From the NCBI GenBank assembly GCA_020636075.1, contig JACJYO010000004.1:310001-374000 (forward strand): DNA of 64,000 nucleotides. Reading direction: 5' to 3'. Both the position numbers and the translations under genes were made by a program. Below, piece by piece: positions 48,311 through 57,915 of the stretch. Position 1 is the first letter of the stretch, and each line of letters starts with the position of its first letter. The notes under the pieces are model-generated. The model saw nothing but the letters and a program-made list of their open reading frames with translations, searched no databases and was not told where the DNA came from. This DNA comes from Lewinellaceae bacterium. GTDB lineage: Bacteria > Bacteroidota > Bacteroidia > Chitinophagales > Saprospiraceae.

Positions 48311-48871
48311 TCAGTTTTCAGGAAACGGAAATGTTGTCTCAATTCCCCATTTTCCGCCGGTATGACGGAGCAGCGTAAGCGCCTTTGCCTGGAAACTGCG
48401 CCGGAATTCCAATTTTGAAAAATACGCCCAGGCTTCCCGAAAATACCGCTCCTGCAAATCCCGGTGCGCAATGGTCATATGCGGATGAAAACCGTGTCCG
48501 GATTTCCGCTTTAATCCTGTTTTTTCTTCCAGGGCAAGGGCCAGCTTGGACTCCAGGACTTCCAGATTGGGATTTTTTACCATATCGACAAAAAGTACCC
48601 GCGGTGCAAAACAGCCAAAATCCCGCAGTTCAATTTCAAAGGCAGTTTGCTGTCCAGAAAATTCAGCCAGTGCTTCGGCAAGTACCGGCAGGCGGTCAAT
48701 TTGCCACCGGAAGGGCGACACCATCGTGATGTGCGGCGGCGATTTTAGGGCATGGCTTGCGCCAAAATGCCGGGCACAATACTGCTTGAAAGCGGTAACT
48801 TCCGATTGTAGCCCTGTATCGGGCAGCAAGGCGATGAAGAATAATGGATGTGGTTCCGATTTCAAGGCCAA
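48311..48871 (-). CDS. 2'-5' RNA ligase / 2H phosphoesterase family protein
   Basis: 186 residues. The two defining HxT/S motifs are present: PPHITMVSP (about residues 46-54) and GFHPHMTIAHRD (about 128-139), which form the catalytic pair of 2H phosphoesterases. Enzymes of this family (LigT/ThpR type) hydrolyse 2',3'-cyclic phosphates of RNA or related cyclic nucleotides. The start FFIALLPD is typical. It has no operon partner; the gap to the permease gene is 169 bp and a hairpin lies behind its start. The natural substrate is unknown. Confidence 0.88.
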   Translation of the reverse strand: MALKSEPHPLFFIALLPDTGLQSEVTAFKQYCARHFGASHALKSPPHITMVSPFRWQIDRLPVLAEALAEFSGQQTAFEIELRDFGCFAPRVLFVDMVKNPNLEVLESKLALALEEKTGLKRKSGHGFHPHMTIAHRDLQERYFREAWAYFSKLEFRRSFQAKALTLLRHTGGKWGIETTFPFPEN

Positions 48872-48900
48872 CTGATTTTTTAACTGTCGGAAGCCAAGCG

Positions 48901-48929
48901 TCGGCAGGGTTTCAAACCCTGCCGACGCT
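48901..48929. repeat. CGTYGGCAGGG hairpin family, copy E
   Basis: CGTCGGCAGGG and CCCTGCCGACG flank a TTTCAAA loop, 30 bp upstream of the 2H phosphoesterase start codon. It shows that the family is not restricted to the permease array. Confidence 0.85.
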
Positions 48930-48960
48930 AAAAACTTACATTATGAGAGGGGGTGTACAA

Positions 48961-49000
48961 ACTTTTCAAATTTCAAATTTTTCTTTTCAAATTTCAAATT
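48961..49000. repeat. A/T-rich repeat of TTTCAAATTTCAAATT units
   Basis: Two copies of a TTTTCAAATTTCAAATT unit occur in tandem. The reverse complement reappears at about 63850-63887 (AAAAATTTGAAATTTGAAAAG) and partly at 50353-50372 beyond the insertion sequence. No gene is present in 48872-49052. Confidence 0.65.
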
Positions 49001-49052
49001 AAAAGGACGATCCCGGTTTGGGGCGTTTCTTGAATTTGAAATGTCAGATTAG

Positions 49053-50341
49053 TGGTGTGCGAAAGATTTTCAGGATTATAGTTCATTGACAATAGGGATA
49101 TTAGCAATTTTAGACATGCTAAAGAATTCATTATCTCGTCAGTCAGTTGGTGTTAGCGAATTACTATCGTTGCTACCGCAGGACTTTTTAGAAAGCCTTT
49201 CAGAAAAGTTTAAGGCGGACAAATGGGTTCAAAAGTTAAGATCAGATGTCATATTCAAGTTAGTGCTGTATTCGGTATTGCACAGTGAGCGGATAAGTCT
49301 TCGATTGATGGCACTGTATTATTCGCAACCACAATTTCAGGCCTTTGCTCAGGTAGCAGGTCAAACAGCACATAATAGCATACGCGATCGGCTACGAACA
49401 GTTCCCTTGGACTATTTTGCCACGTTGTATGAAGGTTTTTATCGACAAGCCGCTGCGCTTTATGGGGAAAGCGAACTGGAACATAAATATCACTTACGGC
49501 GCTACGATTCTACCCTGATCGCTACGTATGCGCATTTACTGGATGGAATGCGGGTAGGCAGCAGTGCCAGGAACAAGGTTCAGGCTAAATTTAGTTTTGA
49601 GTTTAAGGACGATTTTTTGTTGCGAGCACAGTTTTTCTCGCTGCAAAAATATTTAAGTGAAGAAACCGCGCTTGCTCAAGTGGTCAGTCAGAGTGACTTG
49701 CAAACTAATGAAGTAGCCGTATTCGATAGGGGACTTAAAAGCCGGGCATTCTTTCAACAATGCCAGGAGCAACACAAATTATTCATTACCAGAGCAAAAG
49801 AAGACCTTCGTTATGTCCTTCTGGAAGAACATCGCTTGCCTGCGCCAGACTCTAATGAACCACTAAGCATTCAACTGGATGCCCAAGTACAACTCTTTGC
49901 CAGTGGACACAAGGTGCAGCCAATAACCTTAAGGCTTATTCGTGTAATGGACCCCAAGGGCAAAATCCTCATCTTCATTACAAATATTCCATCTCATGAT
50001 CTAACCCCTCTTCAAGTCGCTGCCTTATATCGAAAACGCTGGGACATCGAGGTACTCTTTCGTTTCCTTAAACAAGAAATGAATCTCAAACACTTGGTCT
50101 GCAATGACGCCAATGCTATCGCTGTAGTGCTTTACTGTACGCTCATCGCCGCTTCCATGATCCTCATCTTTAAAAAGAAAAACATCATCAAGTCCTTCAA
50201 AACTGCTAAAATCCTCTTTGTCAATGAACTAATCAATGATATTATTTATCAAGCTCTTCAATCAGAAGACGGTATTCTGCTTTTGAAAAAAATTACCAAA
50301 CCGCCCAATCGAAACCAAACCTAAATCTTTCGCACACCCCT
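49053..50341 (+). mobile_element. Intact IS4-family insertion sequence with 13-bp target duplication
   Basis: The element is 1,289 bp. Its ends are inverted repeats: TGGTGTGCGAAAGATTT at the left and, at the right, the complement of AGGGGTGTGCGAAAGATTT, which share at least 16 bases. It is bordered by the direct repeat AATGTCAGATTAG at 49040-49052 and 50342-50354. It holds one transposase gene that fills most of its length. Long target duplications of 10-13 bp are known for IS4-type elements. Its codon use and lower G+C set it apart from neighbouring genes, fitting recent arrival. Confidence 0.93.
49116..50324 (+). CDS. IS4-family DDE transposase
   Basis: 402 residues from ATG 49116; an in-frame TTG at 49086 would add ten. 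Numbering from the TTG, the acidic triad is Asp141 (RRYDSTLI), Asp214 (AVFDRGLKSR) and Glu322 in the C-terminal signature YRKRWDIEVLFRFLKQEMNL, the Y-R-E-K region of the family. It catalyses cut-and-paste movement of the surrounding element. The gene is intact with no frameshift, and the terminal repeats and target duplications are preserved, so it is probably active or recently active. Confidence 0.95.
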   Translation: MLKNSLSRQSVGVSELLSLLPQDFLESLSEKFKADKWVQKLRSDVIFKLVLYSVLHSERISLRLMALYYSQPQFQAFAQVAGQTAHNSIRDRLRTVPLDYFATLYEGFYRQAAALYGESELEHKYHLRRYDSTLIATYAHLLDGMRVGSSARNKVQAKFSFEFKDDFLLRAQFFSLQKYLSEETALAQVVSQSDLQTNEVAVFDRGLKSRAFFQQCQEQHKLFITRAKEDLRYVLLEEHRLPAPDSNEPLSIQLDAQVQLFASGHKVQPITLRLIRVMDPKGKILIFITNIPSHDLTPLQVAALYRKRWDIEVLFRFLKQEMNLKHLVCNDANAIAVVLYCTLIAASMILIFKKKNIIKSFKTAKILFVNELINDIIYQALQSEDGILLLKKITKPPNRNQT

Positions 50342-50378
50342 AATGTCAGATTAGAAATTTGAAATTGGAAAAGTTAAC

Positions 50379-53300
50379 CTACCGCACCACCGTCACATCC
50401 CCTTCCCGTTTCAGCGACAGCACCCGGCCGCAGTAGTCAATATCGACCAGCATGTACCACACAAACACGGCAGGCTGCATGCGTTCGTCGCGGAAAGGCC
50501 CCGTCCAGCCGTCCTGGGGATCTTTGGTGCTGAACATCTTGTTACCCCAGCGGTCGAATATTTCAAATTTGTAGTTGCGCAGCAACAATTCCGGCGCAAA
50601 ATAAGGCCTGAACTGCGCATTGTCGGGGTCCATCGACTGCGGCGCAAACACATTCGGTACGTACACAAAGGAAAAATCGGCGCCGACATCCGCCCACTTG
50701 GCTTCTGCCTCCGCACGTTGGGTTTCACAGGCATTTTGCACCTCTACCCAAACAGGCCCTGGATTGTACACCGCAATGGCCGGTGTTTGCTCCCCGGTGT
50801 ACCAGGTATAGGCCAGGTTGGTCTGATCGCCGCCAACCAGCGGCGTCATCATGACACCGGCGCTGTCGCAAGACAAGACCGCATCCTGCAGGGCTACAGC
50901 CAGCGGTGTTCGGGCCGGGATGAGCGTATCCGCAGTGAACAGACAGCCGTTACCATCTTCCATCCAAACCGTGTAGCTACCCGGCATCAGGTCGTTGAAC
51001 ACCGCGCCGGTCTGGAACAGCGAACCGTCGAGGGAATACTGATAGGGTGGCAATCCGCCGCTTGGATTTTGGACTTCCAAGATTCCGGTGCCGATGTTCT
51101 GGCACGACGCTTTAGGCGCAAGCGCAAAACTCGCTGTCGGGAAGGCCGAAACCGTCACGGTGACCAGGGAATCGCAACCATCCGAATTAGTGTATTTGAA
51201 AACCCGGCTGTCGCCTGCCTGTAGTTCAACCCCGTCGAACAAATACGAAGTGCCCGGACATACCGACACATCCAGCGTTTCGGCCGTGGTCGTCAGGCCG
51301 CTCACCACCACGGTCACTACTGAATCACAACCGACAGCGTTTTGCAGGGTAAAATCCTGGGTATCGCCAATCTGAAGCACCGAGCCCTGGTAAGGAAAGG
51401 TTTCACCCGGGCAAAGACTGACCCGCATTGTGCTCGCCGAAGTTTGAGCAATAGCCACATTGACGGTGAGCAGGGAGTCGCAACCGAGGAAATTTTGGAG
51501 GGTAAACTGTTGCGAGGAGCCTGCGGGAATCATGGTTCCGTTGAAATCGTAGTCGGTGCCCGGGCAAGCACTCACGTCGAGTGTACCAGTTGAAGTGGGC
51601 AGCGTCGCTACGTTTACGGTGAGCAGGGAATCACAGCCGAGGAAGTTTTGGAGGGTAAACTGCTGTGACGTTCCGGCAGGGATCATAGTCCCGTTGAAAT
51701 CGTAATCGGTGCCCGGGCAAGCGCTCACATCGAGGGTGCCGGTGGATGTGGGCAGTGCCGCCACGTTTACAGTGAGCAGGGAATCACAACCGAGGTAGTT
51801 TTGGAGGGTGAACTGCTGGGAAGTCCCCGCTGGAATCATAGTTCCGTTGAAATCGTAATCGGTGCCCGGGCAAGCGCTCACGTCGAGCGTGCCGGTGGAT
51901 GTGGGCAGTGCGGCCACGTTTACGGTGAGCAGGGAGTCGCAGCCGAGGTAGTTTTGGAGGGTAAACTGTTGCGACGACCCGGCTGGGATCATAGTTCCGT
52001 TGAAATCGTAGTCGGTGCCCGGGCAAGCGCTCACATCGAGGGTGCCGGTAGATGTGGGCAGGGCCGCCACGTTTACGGTGAGCAGGGAATCGCAGCCGAG
52101 GAAATTTTGGAGGGTAAACTGTTGTGACGACCCGGCTGGGATCATAGTTCCGTTGTAATCGTAGTCGGTGCCCGGGCAAGCGCTCACGTCGAGTGTACCT
52201 GTTGACGTTGGCAGCGCGGCCACGTTTACGGTGAGCAGAGAATCGCAACCAAGAAAATTTTGGAGGGTGAACTGTTGCGACGACCCAGCGGGAATCATAG
52301 TTCCGTTGAAATCGTAGTCGGTGCCCGGGCAAGCGCTTACGTCGAGTGTCCCGGTTGACGTGGGCAGTTCAGCAACGTCGACAGTGACCAGGGAATCACA
52401 GCCATCCACCGAAGTGAACGTAAACGTTTGGCTGGTGCCCGCCGGGATCATGGTGCCATTGTACACGGCCCCGTCGTTTGGACAGGCGCTGAGCTCTACC
52501 GCCGAAATCAATACATCCAGGCAGGCAGCCCGGATCAACAGGCCCACCTGTGTTTCAGCGTCGCAGCCCGAAAGATTTGCCGCATCCTGACCGATAACGA
52601 TTTGCCAGCCGGGTGGCAACAAACCGGCATCAATTTCCACGGCATAGTTTTTTGACAAAATATTGGTAAACGCAAAGGCGCCGGCTGCACCCGACCATAG
52701 CGCGCTCACCGGTACATTGTTGTCCAGCAAATTCACCGCAATGCCGGACACCAGGGTATCTGCTCCGTCGATCACGCCATTGTTGTTCACATCCGACCAC
52801 ACCTGGCCCAGCACATTGCCATAGCCGTCGAGCAAATTCAGTGTCAGCGGGCCGCTTTGGCTGGTGCAACCAAAAAAGTCGGTCAGTTCAGCGTAGTAGG
52901 TCCCGCTTTGGTCTGGCAAGAAAGTGGAGGCGGTAGCGCCGGGGATCGGGCTGCCGTTGAAAAACCACTGCCAGGTTGAAATAAACGGAATGTTGGGCAA
53001 ACACAGGGTATCGGGGCGGCAACGCGTATGGCAACCAGCCGGAATGGCATGCGTGTTCGGACCAGGCAAAACGGTTAGCGTGTTGCTGCGCGCCTCGCAA
53101 CCAAATTCATTGATCACCCGGATGAAATACAATCCGGGATTTTCCGTAACCAGCGGCAGGTCGGTTTCGCCGGTATTCCAGATATACTGCCAGTTGCCCG
53201 GTGTGGGGCCGATAAAATCCAGGTTGTTGGCAGTGCCCGCACAAGGTGGAAACGTATTGTTTGCAATGGAAAACCCGGAAGGCACCGGATTTACGGTTAC

Positions 53301-56300
53301 CACAAACGGGTCGGTTACAGCGGTACACCCGCTGACACCATCGGTTACCGTAACCGTGTACACATGGGTGCCCACGGGGAGCAGGTTGTTGCGCACCTCG
53401 GAATACTCGATGTTAGTTCCGGTTTCCCCATTCGACCAGCTGTAGGTGTAACTGCCCTGGCTGGCGGCAAACAAACGTACATCCTCGCCTGCACAAACGG
53501 CGTGGCTCGGATAGGCTACCCCGATAATTTGTCCAAGATCGTTGGTCAACAGCGCTTTGATCAGGGCATCCGGCCCGGGGGCCACATCCACGGGTACCGG
53601 CGGCGGTGCATAGGTGCAGCCGTTGGCATCGGTGAGCGTTACGGTGTACACGCCTTCCTGGGTAACGGTGAGCGTGTTGGCCGTGCTATTGTCCGACCAT
53701 AGGTAACTCAACCCACCCGGTGGCGCTGTCAATAACAGACTGCTGTTTTCACAAATAGGCGCCGGGTTAGCCGGCGTAATTAATCCGCTCAGGCCGTTTG
53801 GAGCAACATTTACGGGCAATGTTGACGTGGCGGTACAGCCGTAATTATCTTCTGCAGTTACCGTTACCGGGTAATTGCCTGCGGCAAAACTATGGTACAC
53901 CGGTTGGCCGGAGGCCATATTCAGGGCGCCGGAAGCGGGGTCGCCAAAATCCCAGTTGAGGTTCTGGCCAGTGGCGCTGAAAGCCAGGGCCGTGCCCGCA
54001 CACAACCCGGCAGGCGCTGTGATCGCGGGAACCGTGGTTACTGGAACGGAAGCCGGTAGCGAACGACTGGCTGTGCAGCCGCTATTGGCGGTAACGGTGA
54101 GCGTAATGCTGTATCCGCCACCGGTAGCGTATGCGTGGGTAGGAGTTTGAATGCCCGCCGTGTTGTTAGGCCCGGAAGCGGGGTCGCCAAAATCCCAGTT
54201 CCAGGCCGTAATGCCGCTGCCGGGCAGAAAGGCGCTGTGTTCTTCAAAATTGGTGGCGCTGCCGGGGCATTCGGGCAATGGCGTAAAATCGGCTACCGCT
54301 TCCACCCGCACCGAGTCGAGAATCTGGCAAATCATTCCGTTGGTTAGTTCGGCATAGGCCGCAACAACAAAATAACCCGGTTCGGGAAAGACAAAACCCG
54401 ACGCATCGCCGTTTGCCGTGCCCACCAGTAATGCCCCGAATTGGGCAAATTCATAACGACCGGATCCGACGACGAAATCAGGTCCGGATAAGCTGAAATA
54501 CATCGAGTCGCACCGCGCCGAAGGATCAATTTGGAGCAACACACTCCCTGGCGGACAGGGTACGCCCGGGGTGCAGGGGGCGCCGCCGCCACCTCCACCG
54601 GTGCAGTCTTCCACAACGGCAATCGGACCGGCAGTGGCCGTACAACCGGCCGGATTGGCCACCTGCAGGGTGTACTGGCCGTACTGATTCGTCGAGTACA
54701 CCGGGGTGTTCACGCCTAACGGATTACCGTCGCGAAACCATTCATACGTAAGTGGCGGGCCGGAACTGATCAGCCCGCGCATGGTCACCGTTTGTGAATT
54801 GGCACAAAAACGGGTGGGGTCGGCTGTGGAGATGGTCACAGTTGGCTCCGCCTCCGGATCGATGGCAAAATTGGTATTGCCGATACAGCCGTTTGCATCG
54901 GTAATCGTCACAGCATAATTACCGGGACCGAGATCAACCGTCGGCATGGCGCCGAGATTGCCGCCACCGGCATTCGCCCAGGAATACGTCGAGTAGGGAA
55001 TTGCAGTTTGGACCGTGGCTGTTGCGCCCGGGCACAAGCTGGCCGGGTGGTTCACGACAGGTGCCGGTAAGCCGTTGACGGTTACAGTCCGTGAGGCAGA
55101 TTTGCCACACAGGTCGAGGCGCACTTCGTGGTTGCCGGGGGTTTGCCAAAACACTTCCACCTGGTTGGTGCCCTGTCCACTGGCGATGGTGCCGGCGCTG
55201 GCAGGCACGATGCTCCATTGGTAGTCCAGACCCGGGATCAGGGGCGCCACATAGTTGCGTTTTTGATCCGCACAGGAAGTATTCGGACCGTTCAGGATGA
55301 GCGTGCTTAACGTTTGAAGATTCACCAGCACCGGGTCGGAAGGGCAACCCAGGCCGTCGTCGGACATCCGGACGGCCGTCAATTGGTAGGGCCCGGTGGC
55401 ATTCCAGGGCACATTAACCGGGTTTCCGAAAACCGTGGTTGGGGCTGCCGGGCCGTTTTGGATTTCCCAACGAATATTGGCCGTGGGCGGCACGCCCGTC
55501 GCTTCGTAGGTGAACGTTTCTCCCGGGCAGATCAGCATCGCGCCGGAAATGCCGCTTGGGCCTACGGGCAAATCGGGCACCTGGATGGCCCACTCGGCCT
55601 GATCGGTGCAGCTCAGCGTCGGGTTGTCCGGTTGGGCGAACAACCGGTAAATACCCGGGCCGTTGGCAAAAGGCGCAGTCACGGAAGCTGCCGGGGCCGG
55701 CGAGGCCCAAACCTGCGATCCGCCGGGGCCGATGAGCGTCCAGTTGCACGGCAGGTTCATATTGTTGTAGCTGAGGCGGCTGAGGTAGGTGCCGCTGCTG
55801 TTTTGGCAGGCCTCCACCGGACCGCTGACGTAAAAAGGCGACACGACGCGCACGGGGATGGAGTCGATACCACTACAGCCCAGATAGCAGTTGTTGTATT
55901 TTACAATAAGCCAATAGGTTATCGTTGGATTTGGAAACCCGTTCCAGCGCACCGACACGCGGTTGGTTCCATGACCATCTTCAATAACCCCGCCACCACT
56001 CAGCGACCACTGAAACCCGGTACCACCGAAAGGCTCGATCGAATAAACCTCCACGGCATCGGGGCAAACCTGTTCGGCGCCGCGGATTTCGGCATTGTCG
56101 TCGATGATGGGTATGCGCACGACAGTCGGCTGCGGACAGACATTGCCGGCACAGCTGAAGTTGCTCAGCGTGATGGTACCGGCCGGGCCTGCGCCCCATT
56201 CTACTGTGATACTATCGGTGGTTGGTGTGCCGCCACTGAGCACGGTGCCATTGGCGCTTACAGCCCAGCTAATACCGGTGCAATTGGCCGATGCGGTGTA

Positions 56301-57296
56301 ACTAACTGTGGCGCCCGGACACACATCGCCCACGCAGTCGAGTGTGGGTGCATCGGCGTCCAGCACTTCAATGACCATTTCCGTGGTGTCGGCGCAGAGG
56401 CAGGCGCTGCGCGCTACCAGTTGAACGGTGTAAAAACCGGGCGTGAAAAAGGTATGCTGCGGGTTTGCTTCCGAGGTGGTGGAGGCATCATCGCTGAACG
56501 CCCATTCGTAGAGATCGGCATACTGGCTCTTGTTTTCAAAATAAACCGTCTGGCCTTTGCACAACTTCAACGTATCCGGACTGGAGGAGAGTGGGTCGGT
56601 ATCAAAATCGGCCCGGGGCTCTTCCACAATAGTCACGCAGCGGCTGGCCTCGCCAATGCAGGATTGCTGTGAACTGCCGGCATAAACGACCGAAACCGAG
56701 CCGGCGCCCGCTGCCCCCCAATGCACGGTGACTGAACTGTTCCAGGAGGTTGGATTTACGGTGAAACTTTGCGCACCAATTACACTCCAGCTAATGGTGC
56801 CGATCGGGCCGCCCGGGTTCGCCAGATCGGCCGGAATAGAGTAGGTGACGGTAGAATAGGGGCATACTTTTTCACAATATTGATTTCCGGAGTTTTGAAG
56901 ACTGTCCTGATTACAGGTCGCCGGATTGCTTGATAGTATTTGCAAGGGTAGAAAGTCCAGCGCATTTATGGTTAAGGTGTCGCTGAACACCACCCCGTTG
57001 GGATTTTGTACCGTCAGGTAAAGCACATATGTCCCGATCATCTGAAAACAATGGGTAAAGTCTTTCTGACTACTGGTGAACCCGTTGCCGCCTGGCAAAA
57101 GGAGTACCCATTCAAAAACATAGTTCGCTGTGGGAGGATCGTTCAGATCAACGAAGGAGGGGGAGTACGTAAAACAACCCAGACAAACATTTGCGGGACC
57201 GTTGATCTTAAGATTGGTGATCTGGGCCTGGGCCTGAAAACTAAAGATTAAAAAACTAAAACAAGTGAGCAGGAAGGCAATAAACCGGTTTTTCAT
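50379..57296 (-). CDS. Giant secreted multidomain protein with T9SS type B (gliding-motility-associated) C-terminal domain
   Basis: 2305 residues. A signal peptide (about 1-25) precedes many Ig-/PKD-like beta-sandwich modules (for example ADLYEWAFSDDASTTSEANPQ near 260 and ITAWNWDFGDPASGPNN near 1030). An SdrD B-like module appears near 1500 (GQVWSDVNNNGVIDGADTL). Then come nine 51-residue Cys-pair repeats, a SprB-like repeat (SGGLPPYQYSLDGSLFQTG) and the C-terminal domain (VPNVFAPQSMDPDNAQFRPYF ... LKREGDVTVVR) that targets proteins to the type IX secretion system. It is likely a cell-surface or released adhesin; the ligand is unknown. Preceded by a near-consensus promoter element. Confidence 0.92.
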   Translation of the reverse strand: MKNRFIAFLLTCFSFLIFSFQAQAQITNLKINGPANVCLGCFTYSPSFVDLNDPPTANYVFEWVLLLPGGNGFTSSQKDFTHCFQMIGTYVLYLTVQNPNGVVFSDTLTINALDFLPLQILSSNPATCNQDSLQNSGNQYCEKVCPYSTVTYSIPADLANPGGPIGTISWSVIGAQSFTVNPTSWNSSVTVHWGAAGAGSVSVVYAGSSQQSCIGEASRCVTIVEEPRADFDTDPLSSSPDTLKLCKGQTVYFENKSQYADLYEWAFSDDASTTSEANPQHTFFTPGFYTVQLVARSACLCADTTEMVIEVLDADAPTLDCVGDVCPGATVSYTASANCTGISWAVSANGTVLSGGTPTTDSITVEWGAGPAGTITLSNFSCAGNVCPQPTVVRIPIIDDNAEIRGAEQVCPDAVEVYSIEPFGGTGFQWSLSGGGVIEDGHGTNRVSVRWNGFPNPTITYWLIVKYNNCYLGCSGIDSIPVRVVSPFYVSGPVEACQNSSGTYLSRLSYNNMNLPCNWTLIGPGGSQVWASPAPAASVTAPFANGPGIYRLFAQPDNPTLSCTDQAEWAIQVPDLPVGPSGISGAMLICPGETFTYEATGVPPTANIRWEIQNGPAAPTTVFGNPVNVPWNATGPYQLTAVRMSDDGLGCPSDPVLVNLQTLSTLILNGPNTSCADQKRNYVAPLIPGLDYQWSIVPASAGTIASGQGTNQVEVFWQTPGNHEVRLDLCGKSASRTVTVNGLPAPVVNHPASLCPGATATVQTAIPYSTYSWANAGGGNLGAMPTVDLGPGNYAVTITDANGCIGNTNFAIDPEAEPTVTISTADPTRFCANSQTVTMRGLISSGPPLTYEWFRDGNPLGVNTPVYSTNQYGQYTLQVANPAGCTATAGPIAVVEDCTGGGGGGAPCTPGVPCPPGSVLLQIDPSARCDSMYFSLSGPDFVVGSGRYEFAQFGALLVGTANGDASGFVFPEPGYFVVAAYAELTNGMICQILDSVRVEAVADFTPLPECPGSATNFEEHSAFLPGSGITAWNWDFGDPASGPNNTAGIQTPTHAYATGGGYSITLTVTANSGCTASRSLPASVPVTTVPAITAPAGLCAGTALAFSATGQNLNWDFGDPASGALNMASGQPVYHSFAAGNYPVTVTAEDNYGCTATSTLPVNVAPNGLSGLITPANPAPICENSSLLLTAPPGGLSYLWSDNSTANTLTVTQEGVYTVTLTDANGCTYAPPPVPVDVAPGPDALIKALLTNDLGQIIGVAYPSHAVCAGEDVRLFAASQGSYTYSWSNGETGTNIEYSEVRNNLLPVGTHVYTVTVTDGVSGCTAVTDPFVVTVNPVPSGFSIANNTFPPCAGTANNLDFIGPTPGNWQYIWNTGETDLPLVTENPGLYFIRVINEFGCEARSNTLTVLPGPNTHAIPAGCHTRCRPDTLCLPNIPFISTWQWFFNGSPIPGATASTFLPDQSGTYYAELTDFFGCTSQSGPLTLNLLDGYGNVLGQVWSDVNNNGVIDGADTLVSGIAVNLLDNNVPVSALWSGAAGAFAFTNILSKNYAVEIDAGLLPPGWQIVIGQDAANLSGCDAETQVGLLIRAACLDVLISAVELSACPNDGAVYNGTMIPAGTSQTFTFTSVDGCDSLVTVDVAELPTSTGTLDVSACPGTDYDFNGTMIPAGSSQQFTLQNFLGCDSLLTVNVAALPTSTGTLDVSACPGTDYDYNGTMIPAGSSQQFTLQNFLGCDSLLTVNVAALPTSTGTLDVSACPGTDYDFNGTMIPAGSSQQFTLQNYLGCDSLLTVNVAALPTSTGTLDVSACPGTDYDFNGTMIPAGTSQQFTLQNYLGCDSLLTVNVAALPTSTGTLDVSACPGTDYDFNGTMIPAGTSQQFTLQNFLGCDSLLTVNVATLPTSTGTLDVSACPGTDYDFNGTMIPAGSSQQFTLQNFLGCDSLLTVNVAIAQTSASTMRVSLCPGETFPYQGSVLQIGDTQDFTLQNAVGCDSVVTVVVSGLTTTAETLDVSVCPGTSYLFDGVELQAGDSRVFKYTNSDGCDSLVTVTVSAFPTASFALAPKASCQNIGTGILEVQNPSGGLPPYQYSLDGSLFQTGAVFNDLMPGSYTVWMEDGNGCLFTADTLIPARTPLAVALQDAVLSCDSAGVMMTPLVGGDQTNLAYTWYTGEQTPAIAVYNPGPVWVEVQNACETQRAEAEAKWADVGADFSFVYVPNVFAPQSMDPDNAQFRPYFAPELLLRNYKFEIFDRWGNKMFSTKDPQDGWTGPFRDERMQPAVFVWYMLVDIDYCGRVLSLKREGDVTVVR
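51447..52365. repeat. 153-bp tandem repeat array in the giant T9SS protein gene
   Basis: Six nearly identical units of 153 bp (51 codons) recur, with anchors (GCCCGGGCAAGC) about 153 bp apart from 51561 to 52326. Each unit encodes LDVSACPGTDYDFNGTMIPAG then SSQQFTLQNFLGCDSLLTVNV. Diverged units lie on both sides, nine in total. Unit limits are approximate. Confidence 0.88.
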
Positions 57297-57351
57297 GTTA
57301 AAGATCGATTAGTTCATGGAATGGATTGAAATATCCTGGGATGGATTGGAA

Positions 57352-57359
57352 TAAAGATA
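57352..57359 (-). promoter_or_regulatory. Candidate -7 element of the giant T9SS protein gene
   Basis: TATCTTTA on the minus strand matches TAnnTTTG at all but the last base and lies 56 bp before the start codon at 57296. Candidate only; the remainder of 57297-57528 holds no gene. Confidence 0.35.
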
Positions 57360-57471
57360 CAGCACCAAAGCAGTTTGCTGCCGGAGGAATGTTATAAATA
57401 AAATTACGGGGAAAATCGATCCGGGGTTGGGTTTGGGTGCCAATTCTAACCGGCCAGCGAGGTTTTAAAAC

Positions 57472-57505
57472 AAAAAAAGACCCGTCGGAGGCGGGTCTTT
57501 TTTTG
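57472..57505. terminator. Intrinsic terminator downstream of apaG
   Basis: AGACCCG pairs with CGGGTCT, flanked by seven As on one side and seven Ts on the other, so it could work in both directions. It starts 24 bp beyond the apaG stop on the minus strand. Confidence 0.85.
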
Positions 57506-57528
57506 TTTCAATATTGAGTTTTCAGCGT

Positions 57529-57915
57529 TTAGTTTAAAAGGAACGGAGCAACCATCCGGAACTCCGGTATACTTGCCTCAAACTGAGAATTGTCGTCCAG
57601 CCGAACCATCAGGTAAGTACCCGACATTTTTCCCAGTGCCGTATCAAGATTGCAAAACGAGGAGTATCCATGCACTTCACCGGGCGCCAGCACGGGTTGA
57701 AGGCCCACGACACCTTCACCTTCCACTTCGCGCAGCACGCCGTCGGAATCCATGATCACCCAATGGCGGCGCAGCAGTTGAACCGTATGCGGACTGCGGT
57801 TTTCAATGGTGATGTGGTAACCAAAAATAAATTTTCCTTCCCGTGGATTAGAGTGAGCCGCGAGGTATTCCGTCTCTACGCTGACGGTGATGTTGTTGGT
57901 GGTGAGCGTTTCCAT
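57529..57915 (-). CDS. apaG: ApaG family protein (Co2+/Mg2+ efflux-associated)
   Basis: 128 residues, the normal size of this single-domain, fibronectin-III-like protein. The core signature is clear: NPREGKFIFGYHITIENRSPHTVQLLRRHWVIMDSDG, then VEGEGVVGLQPVLAPGEVHGYSSFCNLDTALGKMSGTYLM. ApaG is linked genetically to cobalt resistance and magnesium efflux in Enterobacteria; the biochemical function is unresolved. The gene stands alone, divergent from the amidohydrolase gene, with a terminator behind it. Confidence 0.96.
   Translation of the reverse strand: METLTTNNITVSVETEYLAAHSNPREGKFIFGYHITIENRSPHTVQLLRRHWVIMDSDGVLREVEGEGVVGLQPVLAPGEVHGYSSFCNLDTALGKMSGTYLMVRLDDNSQFEASIPEFRMVAPFLLN

Noticed and set aside
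48142..48471. 5' extension of the first permease gene
   Set aside because: The extension overlaps the 2H phosphoesterase gene and its residues look non-coding; the family start MLRQQLLLLFRNFKRF is at 48141.
51447..52365. Tandem repeats considered as a CRISPR array or satellite
   Set aside because: They are in frame with the protein, 51 codons each, and encode a consistent module.
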